64,000 bases of DNA, from assembly GCA_911728435.2 (NCBI GenBank), contig OU452213.1:3327834-3391833 (forward strand), in the 5' to 3' direction. Both the position numbers and the translations under genes were made by a program. Source of the DNA: Apoderus coryli. Its lineage: Eukaryota; Arthropoda; Insecta; Coleoptera; Attelabidae. Positions 56,101-64,000 of the stretch are shown one piece after another. The notes beneath the pieces were generated by a model. The model did not search any database. It was not told the origin of the DNA and saw only the letters and a list, made by a program, of their open reading frames with translations. Each line of letters starts with the position of its first letter. Positions within the stretch are counted from its first letter, which is position 1.

Positions 56101-58842
56101 AAATGTTTACAATATAGGAAACGAACTAAAGCAAAGGTTTTACGATGGAAAACATATAAATTTAACGATGATCGCATGAATTATATACGAGAAGTAGTAA
56201 CTCTATTTTGGCCTTTTCGAAGCGAGGAATTAGACTTACTTGATCGAGATGAGTACTTGCGTGTTTATGAAATACATGCCGATACACTTCTGGCTAAAAG
56301 AAAAGAGTACGAAAGCGGATTGTCTATCGAGAATGTGGTGCGTATTATTAGCGAAACAGAACATGAAGAGGGTGAAAATAATAACAATAATCCACTTGGC
56401 CCTGCGCTACGGAATGTTGAAGTGCCGTATTTACAACAACCGCCGGATAAGCTGAATGGAAGTGAACACAAGGATTTTGATGCCATACAACGTACTAGCA
56501 CAGTTCGACCAGTGGAAAACATATTATCACATGCAGAGTTTTGTTCCCTATTGCGATCTTTAAATGCTGGACAACTAAAATTTGTATTAGAGTTAATTCA
56601 TCGTCTGACTAATGCTAACACCTCGCCATTGCAAGTGTTTTTTACTGGCCCTGCAGGATCGGGTAAAAGTTATGTGCTAAAAGTATTAATGGAAATTGCT
56701 AATAGATTTACCTGCCGCAATAATATGAGTAAATGTGCTTTTATCGCCTGTGCAACTACTGGTAAAGCAGCGGTAAATATTGATGGCACGACTGTTCACA
56801 CAGCATTTAATATCGGTATTAACACGAAACGACGATTACCGTTAAAAAGTGATGTCTTACAAACAATGAAATGTGACTTCCTTGGAGTTAAAACGGTTAT
56901 TGTAGATGAAGTGAGTATGATGAGTTCCGATATGCTAATTCTAGTTGGAGATCGGTTACGTTCGATTGGCGCCGATCCGACTCAGCACTTTGGAGGTATG
57001 AATATAATCTTTTGTGGCGATTTGCGTCAATTGCCGCCCGTTAATGCGAGAGCTGTTTACGTTCGACCTCCAAACATGTTGCAAGATAATATGTTGTGGC
57101 AAAATTTAAATTATTATCAATTGACGGAAGTAATGAGACAATCAGATATTCAGTTTTCCTCCATACTAACTAAAATCGGTAACGGTGACGTACTTAATGA
57201 TATTGAGCGCTCCTTGATTGAAGGGCGATTCTTTACCTCTGAGGAATTGAAACACATGGATGTACGGAGTGCTATACGATTATTTCATAGAAACGTAGAT
57301 GTAGATCAATACAATTATGATGTTATGAACGATGCTAATGTTCTTCTTTCATTAGCTAAAGACGAAGTGCGAGGTTATGTGAATGTGCAACAATTGAAAT
57401 CAACGCATGACAAACTAAGAAAAATGGATGTGGCTAGCACTGCCAATATGCCTTTGAAACTATTATTAGTTATAGAGAGTCCGTACATAGTAACGCAAAA
57501 TCTAGATAAAACAGACCGATTAATTAATGGATCATTTGGCTACTTAAAATACGTGGAGCTGGATGAAAATGGCGAAATCTTACGTTTGTGGATCCAATTT
57601 TCAGATCGTAATGCAGGTAAAACGTTGCGGTTAAAATATGCAGCACACGCGCATGCACTTGGCCTATCCTCAGAGTGGACCCCACTTTTGCGAAGGGAAG
57701 GAATTATTGACGTAAAATCAAAAATCATTAAAGTTCGACGAAAACAATTTCCCATTGTACCGGCCCATGCTATGAGTATTCACAAATCACAGGGAGGAAC
57801 ATATGATCAAGTAGTTTATGAATATTCCAAGTCCCATGATATTTCACTGGTGTATGTAGCGATGTCTCGTGCTAAAACAATCGAAGGCTTATTTTTAACA
57901 AATAACAAAAATGATCACAAATTCTATCATTGTAGCAAGAATAAAGACCGCGAGGTTCTACGAACTGAATTTAAACGATTGAAAAAAAATAGATTAGTAA
58001 CAATTGTCGACAAATTTACAGATTTTTTTTCTAATCCCACGTATCCAACAATTGCATATTTCAACGTGCAAAGTTTGAACGCGCATATGCTTGATGTTTT
58101 ACATGATCCAGTATTACCAAAAGCCACATTACTTAGCATGTCGGAAACTTGGATGCAAGATAATATACCCCCAATTGATGTTGCCGGTTATCGTTGTATA
58201 GCACGTAAAAATAATGGAAAGAATAAAGCTGGAGGAGTTGCTATTTATGAATCCTTGACTTCTGGATTGGAAACTACACATAAATTATCTTACGATACTA
58301 CAAATGTTTCTTATGGTGATGTCTGCTGTGCTCGAATAGAATATAGGTGCAGAAACCAGAAAATAAAACATTTTTACCTTATAACAATTTACGCTAAACC
58401 AGGTGTAACGAAAAATCAAGTAATGCAGCTCATGGACTTTGCTTTGATGCGATTCAGCAAGTATACATTGATGTTTGCTATTAATCATTTAAACAGTTTG
58501 TATAATAGTCCTTTACTTATATGCGGTGATTTTAATTATAATGTAAATTGTCCAGAGTTAACAACATATCTGCAGGATCGCTACTCTGTTAATTTGGCTA
58601 CTAAAAGTTTAATAACAAGTCGAAACGGCACGTCAATAGATGGAATATTTTATAGAAATGAACAATTTGAAATTATTCCATACGTATTGTATTTTAGTAC
58701 ACATGTACCGTTGATAGTGCGATTGGCAGATAACCCCACCCTTCAAACAGGCCAATCCATTGCAGAATTATCGACGCGTCGATCTGAACATGCAGTGCCT
58801 CAGTGTTCCCAATTCGGGTGTAATTACACCGTTTTGGGATAA
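53167..58842 (+). CDS. Helentron Rep-helicase with C-terminal endonuclease
   Basis: A single open frame of 1891 aa. The N-terminus is basic (RYRERKRLREV repeats) and is followed by a Cys-rich finger (CRVCDRIWW, CSNCCTFLRRKH). The Helitron-like N and Rep region has FLTLSASETYW, the HUH motif (H634-C635-H636 in HRGSPHCHMLLW) and two tyrosines Y813 and Y817 with K820 (AYVADYVNK). The PIF1-like helicase follows: Walker A GPAGSGKS at 1161-1168, DEVSM at 1247, and a C-terminal HAMSIHKSQGGTYD box near 1540. The last 260 residues are an endonuclease/exonuclease/phosphatase domain (FNVQSL 1632, SETW 1659, GDFN 1787). The usual final SDH motif reads STH at 1844-1846. Rep plus helicase plus this endonuclease defines a Helentron. 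The frame is uninterrupted, so the protein may be functional. Confidence 0.96.
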   Translation: MNSKSSKNSEKCKRYRERKRLREVADGHGCNGLSERTPLTKSERNRRYRERVKIRKLENSGIFPENSDSDIIFERARDNNGSDEVIQVNNDNEMVTTEVSSSFDVCIDFWSGRKDMVRQPGRRFNIEQNFKEYMDNKFFSDKLDDYCRVCDRIWWTSRLSHVRIDTDLYTFVNSLNHYDMQEPFMVCSNCCTFLRRKHIPSLATFNGYCYPKIPKDLPDLCPLSERLISPRIPFMQIRHIRYFAGSRRLIGQIVNVPVDVNNMVMALPRRLDDDFTFNVCLKRKLLHKSSYMAGCISKTNIKLWLKELVKTPLYRKHKIVIHDSFFHTNSSDDEEDDGTLRYTHLLANSYQNIDINIRHTIEQVPKCNERRMTSEEILSKMQETLFWGEEMILDMAPGQHTQPFALSFDADAEELSFPMIYFGQPREFKVRATAYSMATSEIRRRDRRGVRSNHILYMAAKIMRYRVIDSLNVMFRASTSNVHNITRSDIESRQFIKETLERNESFLRHIPNSVQYWHTRKQDLFAMMRQLGKPTVFLTLSASETYWFPLLRYIYKFQNNLPAEQDIPDEIFDCMNATTRAELVNSDPVICCLYFDKLVDTIMNALKRTTGPFGKYRVIDFFRRVEFQHRGSPHCHMLLWLENAPSDTESRLIEGIDVPEVVQLLDFLSTVDQSLLLGDRQLQTHRHTHTCYKKNATKCRFGAPFWPMNETRILIPVPPADRNESLVQRYKSLHENLENNHYTDVRQFLTMNLIETLDEYLLIIRHGLHRPMVFLKRDIDDIWTSPFNPAISSVLQSNMDIQFIIDEYSCAAYVADYVNKSERGFSSLHRELVKLRDEYPDMDYDACLKQLGKRVLSNVEMCTQEAAWFLLRLPMSEASRQVVFLPTQHPAERFLAKKRKLQMEKENLSADSTDIWYSNIIQHYEKRPSELNNVCLADFVAWYDRKRTLQKKQVVNEQQQRLENESENDSDNVDRDDIKCLQYRKRTKAKVLRWKTYKFNDDRMNYIREVVTLFWPFRSEELDLLDRDEYLRVYEIHADTLLAKRKEYESGLSIENVVRIISETEHEEGENNNNNPLGPALRNVEVPYLQQPPDKLNGSEHKDFDAIQRTSTVRPVENILSHAEFCSLLRSLNAGQLKFVLELIHRLTNANTSPLQVFFTGPAGSGKSYVLKVLMEIANRFTCRNNMSKCAFIACATTGKAAVNIDGTTVHTAFNIGINTKRRLPLKSDVLQTMKCDFLGVKTVIVDEVSMMSSDMLILVGDRLRSIGADPTQHFGGMNIIFCGDLRQLPPVNARAVYVRPPNMLQDNMLWQNLNYYQLTEVMRQSDIQFSSILTKIGNGDVLNDIERSLIEGRFFTSEELKHMDVRSAIRLFHRNVDVDQYNYDVMNDANVLLSLAKDEVRGYVNVQQLKSTHDKLRKMDVASTANMPLKLLLVIESPYIVTQNLDKTDRLINGSFGYLKYVELDENGEILRLWIQFSDRNAGKTLRLKYAAHAHALGLSSEWTPLLRREGIIDVKSKIIKVRRKQFPIVPAHAMSIHKSQGGTYDQVVYEYSKSHDISLVYVAMSRAKTIEGLFLTNNKNDHKFYHCSKNKDREVLRTEFKRLKKNRLVTIVDKFTDFFSNPTYPTIAYFNVQSLNAHMLDVLHDPVLPKATLLSMSETWMQDNIPPIDVAGYRCIARKNNGKNKAGGVAIYESLTSGLETTHKLSYDTTNVSYGDVCCARIEYRCRNQKIKHFYLITIYAKPGVTKNQVMQLMDFALMRFSKYTLMFAINHLNSLYNSPLLICGDFNYNVNCPELTTYLQDRYSVNLATKSLITSRNGTSIDGIFYRNEQFEIIPYVLYFSTHVPLIVRLADNPTLQTGQSIAELSTRRSEHAVPQCSQFGCNYTVLG

Positions 58843-59442
58843 TTTGAGGTCACTGTGTGTAATTTTCTAACAACCAATTATTTGGTATAATTTGGCACAT
58901 TAGTGATTTCAATTGAATTGTCAAATTGTCTTTTGCTTCTTTTTTTTGGGATATGGCATGACATGACCGCCAGTTTGCGTGCTGCCTGTAACCACTCTTC
59001 TTCTAGTATGGCTTCCTACCTGCTACTGGCTATACTATAGAACTATAGAGGCAAAATGCAAAAGCAAACAGCCACCTACCACCACCACCTATAACACAGG
59101 TGTATTAGCTGTGCCTATCACATAAACATCATTGCATTCAATTGTCAAAAGCATTACAGGGTTTTTTTTTTTTTGTTTTAGTTCCTTTTGCATAAATATT
59201 TTTAGGTAGGCATTGGCAACAATGTTGTGTGTAAAGTGGTGTATTTTGATACTCATTCAGGGATATTTTCGGTCTCAAGTGTTGGGAACACTGCAGTACC
59301 TGCACCACCCCGCACTCAGTTTCAGTTGTGCCTTCGACGGATGCGGAGCAGTCGAGCAGTGCTGTAGTGAGTCGGACACAGACGACGTCGATGTTAACTT
59401 GTCATGCGCAGGAATAAACCGTGATTTTAGTGCCGACTAAGA
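58843..59442. other. Helentron inter-gene region with upstream frame
   Basis: A 75-codon frame at 59213-59440 (MATMLCVKWCILILIQGYFR) ends two bases before the next gene's ATG. It may be an upstream open frame or chance. No other coding content is seen. Confidence 0.4.
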
Positions 59443-61549
59443 ATGTTTTCGGTTAAAGATAAAGACTCTGCTTTAAAGCGCAACTTTTCGCAAAATGAAC
59501 TGGAAAATTACAGCCAGCAGTCTACGTCCCAACGTAAAAAGCTAAAAACACGACAGACATATTCCATGCCGTCAGCAGAGGATGATTCTGAAATTCGTGA
59601 TAGTTCTATTGTGTTGTGTTCACCTGTACTTTCACCATCGCTAGTGCCGAATTACCAGGAGGCAGCATCGTCATCATCCGATGAGGCAGAACACGATGAC
59701 ATTGGCAAAAGTCCTTACATGATTAAGCCGTCATTAGGTAAGAAAAATACACTGCATATATACACCCTTTCATCTTATTTTTGCAGGCAGTAGGCCATAA
59801 CTTCATTATTGATAACAATTAAAGTATTGTTGTTAATAACGAAATCATGGGCTACTGGCCTGAAAAATAACATGACACGGTGTGTATATGTATAGGTATA
59901 TTGTAATTTATTTAAATTAAAGTTTATTTTTATAGATATTTTTATGTCACTTTATATAAACTGCCCTTTAATTAATGATGACATTGCTTTTTTATGTTTG
60001 AATTATGGAGGGTAGAGGGGAGGAGGAAAATCTCCGTACATTAAAAGTGGTCCATAAAAAGGTGAAAATAACGAGGGCGCTAGCGTCGCGAGAGGGTATA
60101 AATTTTAAATTTCGCGCCTCCTTTTATGTCCAATTTACTTCATTGGCCTCTTTTATACATAACCTGGCTTGTTTTTTATGTTTAAATTTTGATTATAAAA
60201 ACAATAACAGTTTTTTTTGAATTAATGCTAAAGCAAAAAGGTGAATTTTCTGTTATGAAAATATTTTAAAAGCACTGTGCTGCACTCTTATTAAAATGTT
60301 AAATAGTCGTTTCAATAATTTCAGGTTATGGTACACACATATACAGTTTATTTGTAGCTAGCGGCTAAGTTCATCTTATACCCTCTGGCTACACCAGCGC
60401 CGCCTATTTGATCCTTTTTGGCGATTATTTTTTAGCTTTAATCCCATAAATTACTTGCAAAAACATTGTCAACGAATTTTCTCAATATTGGGGTCTCTGA
60501 TGTGATGACGCTGGTGGTTACAATAGTTTTGGCCTGATTATCTAAAAATAAAGTCAATTTATTAATTTTAAAAGAATTACTAGTGGCAGATTAATTATTT
60601 ATATAATAATATAACTGTTTACCTACTTCTTCCTTCTTCTTTTGTTACAGGCACATTGTTCGATACATCTGAAATGGAGAAGTTTTTTGAACGTTACAAG
60701 AGGTCCTTACCAGATTGTCATCCAATTCGCACTGCTGCTGAACTTCAAGATATGAATTACAAGTTTCGGAAAAGTGCCATCAATAAGAACCATTTTTGTC
60801 AGTTTCAATATAAGAAGCCTCCGTTGTTATTCATTGTAACTAACACATTTGGTGTTTTTATATCTACATCCGAAGAATACTTTTCTAGATCGACCATTCA
60901 CGATATTAGAGCCTTACAGCCGCGACATCGCGTTTCATTATTAATTCCCACTATTCAGCATTGGTGGAATGAAGAAAGCAAGGCGATGATGTTAGCTTTC
61001 TTGGAGCGTTTTATCAATGATATGAAATGTTTGGCTGCAAGTCAACAGTTTCGTTCGGCTATAGATCGCTTTGGCATTGTAGATATCAAAGAATCGTTAA
61101 AAGCATTACGAACTAAACTGATCACAGCAACCAAAAATATAAATGGTCAAACCACTCCTGGTGTCTTTGGTCTACGTATAGAAAACACTCTAAATGTTCC
61201 CAGTCAGATACATGTCAGTTTAGCAGAGATTAATGGTAGAACGATCCAACCCTCAAAATGGAAAAAGTTATTAGTACCATCATACATGCACGCTGCTTTA
61301 ATGATTTCGGTAAAAGGGTTTAAAATCACCAAAAGTGGTTTTAGTTTAGACTTTAATGTAGAGTCGTTAGCATATATGAAGGTCTCCCAAATTGATGGAG
61401 CACCAAGACGGTCTTTCGGATTCGACCAATTACAAGAATTTAAAAAGAGTCCAGGAGTTAACTCATCTTCAAGTGATGATGACGATAATGTAAATGTAGG
61501 TGCATCTACTAGTAGTGGCTCTGCTAAGTTTGATACATCCATGTGGTAA
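59443..61549 (+). CDS. Second Helentron gene, function unknown
   Basis: Two exons, 59443-59737 and 60651-61549 (donor GTAAGA, acceptor CTTTTGTTACAG), join in phase to 397 aa. The N-terminal exon is Ser/Lys-rich and probably disordered, with a basic RKKLKTRQ cluster (nuclear signal-like) and an acidic SSSSDEAEHDD patch. The second exon has a structured core (FRKSAINKNHFCQFQYKKPP, LLIPTIQHWWNEESKAMMLA, LLVPSYMHAALMISVKGFKI). Its C-terminal tail is acidic (SSSSDDDDNVN) and ends FDTSMW. AATAAA at 61604. I do not recognise the family. A beta-rich core with an acidic tail and its place beside a Rep gene suggest a single-strand-DNA-binding or accessory replication protein, but that is inference. Confidence 0.75.
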
Positions 61550-61634
61550 TATTATTATGTTTTATTATATCTTAAGAACACTTAAAGTTATTTTTTGTTA
61601 CAAAATAAAGAATATTGCTACATTTATTTTTAAA

Positions 61635-61890
61635 TTAAGATATGTATTACTTACTCTTTTGAAATTTACTATACAAAGAAATAATATAATATGTTGCTTG
61701 TTTCTTGCAATTATTATTACTTATTATTATTATTGGAAATACTATTTTTGTTCATGGTAGGGATTAAGTTTTTATTTTTAAATTAAAATATGTATTACTT
61801 ACTCTTTTGATGTTTACTATATTATAATAAATAATATATGTTGATTGTTTCTTGCAAGTATTATTGCTTATTATTGGAAATACTATTTTA
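61635..61890. repeat. ~126-bp tandem duplication near Helentron 3' end
   Basis: AAATTAAGATATGTATTACT to TTGGAAATACTATTTTTGTT (61631-61755) is repeated with small changes at 61775-61895. It lies close to the 3' inverted repeat. Confidence 0.8.
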
Positions 61891-61963
61891 TTTTAAGTTT
61901 AACTGCAAATAAATGTTAATAATATTTTATATGTGGTGTTATCATTTCCAATGTCTCTGATGG

Positions 61964-63285
61964 TTGCAAGAATTGCGAAATCTGTAAGTTTTTGTTAAAG
62001 TTAGTCCTTGCTTATATTGGGAAACAATGTATAAACTTATAATACGACTGAAAACTCAATATTATTTAATTTTAGTTACACAAAAGAACTAAGTTCTTTG
62101 CTATCGCCGGCTTTGCTGCTTTATTTCATCATAATTGTGCTATCAATGTGTATTGAAATGTATATTATATCCTCAAGGTAAGCGAATAAAGTCTAGCACT
62201 TACAATAAATGTGAGATCTTACAGCAGCGGAGCCCTATCACTAATAATAATCAAGAGACAGCTTTATTTTAATTACATATAGTTACTTTATAGGGCTGAA
62301 TTGGGCGAAGTCATAAAATGTGTCAGTTATATTGTAGGTATGAGTTTTGAAATAGTGGGTTTTTATTGTTTTCCTGCACAGCTTTTAATAGATGAAGTAA
62401 GTGTATTTATCAGGTGTAATATTGCTAAAACCAGTTTGAATTAAATGAGGAACAACTTTTACATGTACCTACTTTGGAATTTGCAGGCAGACTATGTACG
62501 TATGAAGATGTTTTCGAGCAATTGGCATGAATCATCTAATCTGGCTTTAAGGAAATCAGTATTAATGATTATCCAAAAAAGTCAACGTCCAGTAATTATA
62601 TCGGCTGGCAAAATCTTTGACATCAATCTGGAGTTTTGCATGAATGTAAGACATCAATTATTATAAACCAGAAGTTTGAAGCTACATACCTAACCTAACA
62701 CTTTTAAATGAAGAACACTTTTATGCTTTCTCACGTAAATCACAAAACAAACATAGTGTGATTATCTCTGTTTGCCTCAAAAACAATTGTAACATTTTTC
62801 TATACCTCAGCAAAACTTGGACAAAAATACGTAAAATTGTCGTGGGCTATAATTCATTTGGTAAAAAAATGTGCGATTAAGTGAGGTGACTGAAAATGGC
62901 TGCTAGCGTTTTAGAAAACCGAGTGGGAGGTTATTATCTCATATCAATTAAGCTGAGCTGATTAGCAAAAAAAAATCTCTAATCTAATGAATGTCAGTAT
63001 TGTCAAAAGTCAAAATTAATTGTGGTTATGTTGTAGAAATTGTTAAAAATTATTTATTATAAACTTTTATCAATCTATGGCTTATTTATTAATCAGAAAG
63101 CTTAACAAATATTAGAAAATCTATAATTTGTAAGATTTTTCTCTTCGGTATAAATGTTTAAACTTGTTTTAAAGATATTCGTCAGACGAGAGCCTCAGAA
63201 GTTAAAATTGATTTGTTTTTTTTTTCAGACATTCAAAACGATATTCTCCTACTACATGAGTTTAAGAACGCTGGGGAAAAAATAG
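61964..63285 (+). pseudogene. Odorant receptor, 3' half after the Helentron
   Basis: Rest of exon 2 is 61964-61983 (LQELRN, donor GTAAGT). Exon 3 is 62076-62177 (YTKELSSLLSPALLLYFIII). Exon 4 is 62294-62396 (AELGEVIKCVSYIVGMSFEI). Exon 5 is 62487-62645 (FSSNWHESSNLALRKSVLMI, RPVIISAGKIFDINLEF). Exon 6 is 63229-63285 (TFKTIFSYYMSLRTLGKK, stop). Phases agree with the 5' half. Without the Helentron the joined frame is 396 aa, normal for the family, with no stop or damaged splice site. AATAAA at 63335. The gene was therefore intact when the element arrived. Confidence 0.9.
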
Positions 63286-63564
63286 AAATGACTCCTACAT
63301 TAAAATATAGTAACCGTTACAAATTTGTATATCGAATAAAATCTTGGTAAACCGAACTAGTTGAAATTCCTTCGCAAAAATGATCCAGTACCTTTCCCAT
63401 GTCAATCGAATTTTGCGATGATAGTGAGATACAAGTTCTGATGAATAAATATGCAGGATTCTAGCAAGATATTAAATGAAAACAAAGGTAAATCTGTTTA
63501 TCACTGTCCGAGTTTTATTCATTTAAAACGTACAATATACAAAAAAAACTCTTAAACTTATAAC

Positions 63565-63954
63565 TTATATGATTCCAATTTTATTAGCCACATCTAACGC
63601 ATCGTAGTCCCGCGCTAATCTTACGTAAGCCTTCTTCTTCCCATCAGGCCGGATTAGCGTATTAACTTTTGATGCATTGATATCGTACAACTTTTTAACT
63701 GCAGCTTTAATATGATGCTTATTGGATCTGGTATGAACTAAAAACACTAAAGTATTATTATCTTCAATTTTCTTCATTGCTGCTTCAGTCGTTAAAGGGA
63801 ATTTGATGATATTATACGCATCCATACGGGACCTGGTTGGGACACTCTTCCTGGGATATTTAGGGTTACGTGGGGGCCGTAATGTTTTCGGCCGGTGGAA
63901 GTGCACCGAAGTACGGATTTTACGCACGTGTGTACCGTGTGGACCTTTAATAAC
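63565..63954 (-). CDS. RpL23A: 60S ribosomal protein L23a (uL23), last exon
   Basis: Binds 23S-like domain III at the 60S exit tunnel. The exon starts after a TTTTTTCCAG acceptor at 63955-63964 and reads [40 protein letters not shown] and [20 protein letters not shown], and ends [27 protein letters not shown], the family's conserved C-terminus. Polyadenylation AATAAA (minus strand) is at 63514-63519. The N-terminal exon(s) lie beyond the right edge. Its 3' end is convergent with the receptor, 279 bp from that stop. Confidence 0.96.
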   Translation of the reverse strand, partial: VIKGPHGTHVRKIRTSVHFHRPKTLRPPRNPKYPRKSVPTRSRMDAYNIIKFPLTTEAAMKKIEDNNTLVFLVHTRSNKHHIKAAVKKLYDINASKVNTLIRPDGKKKAYVRLARDYDALDVANKIGII

Positions 63955-64000
63955 CTGGAAAAAACAATTTCTTAAGTATATTTTGTTAAACATATTTAAC

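Larger units (their letters stand above)
52438..61963 (+). mobile_element. Complete Helentron (rolling-circle transposon), about 9.5 kb
   Basis: The element sits between T residues inside receptor exon 2. Its ends carry an asymmetric inverted repeat: ACATTGGAAATG at 52440-52451 and CATTTCCAATGT at 61943-61954, nine bases inside the 3' end. T-T insertion, no target duplication and asymmetric terminal inverted repeats are known marks of Helentrons. It encodes a Rep-helicase-endonuclease protein and a second spliced gene. Exact ends are ambiguous by one T. No frameshift or stop is found in the main gene. Confidence 0.9.

Noticed and set aside
53281..58488. Antisense open frames within the Helentron Rep gene
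   Set aside because: They are shadows of the 1891-aa coding frame and have no motifs.

Overview
This is a window of nuclear DNA from an insect. The evidence is short GT-AG introns in AT-rich sequence, an insect-type (7tm_6) odorant receptor, a slingshot phosphatase gene of insect type, and many mariner, LINE, Crypton-like, LTR and Helentron insertions. A beetle is my best guess from the receptor and transposon style, but I cannot prove the order. No prokaryotic or viral genome organisation is visible.

Layout. (1) About 1-42.2 kb is one long minus-strand host gene, slingshot (actin-regulating phosphatase). Seven small exons can be recognised and all splice phases agree. Its introns are filled with transposon debris: 5'-truncated LINEs on both strands, four or more mariner fragments, a solo LTR inside a LINE, a tyrosine-recombinase (Crypton-like) pair, a Tc1/mariner-type relic with long inverted repeats, MITE-like repeats ending in TACAGGGT, and three tandem arrays (242-bp, ~149-bp and 671-bp periods). 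The catalytic phosphatase exons lie beyond the left edge. (2) About 45.1-50.8 kb is a compact housekeeping cluster: SBDS (+), MMAB (-), a two-exon LYRM9-like gene (+) and TRMT44 (+). MMAB and LYRM9 are head to head, and LYRM9 and TRMT44 are separated by only 82 bp. TRMT44 intron 3 carries a chimeric insertion made of a copy of the neighbouring odorant-receptor exon 1 fused to a copy of the SBDS promoter/5'UTR. (3) About 51.2-63.3 kb is an odorant receptor gene whose exon 2 is split by a complete, apparently intact Helentron of about 9.5 kb (rolling-circle transposon). Removing the element restores the receptor reading frame exactly and gives a 396-aa receptor. The Helentron encodes a 1891-aa Rep-helicase-endonuclease protein and a second spliced gene (397 aa, acidic C-terminal tail) that I do not recognise. 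(4) At the right edge is the last exon of ribosomal protein L23a (-).

The most interesting parts are the young Helentron with its unassigned second gene, its frame-perfect disruption of the receptor, and the chimeric duplication inside TRMT44.
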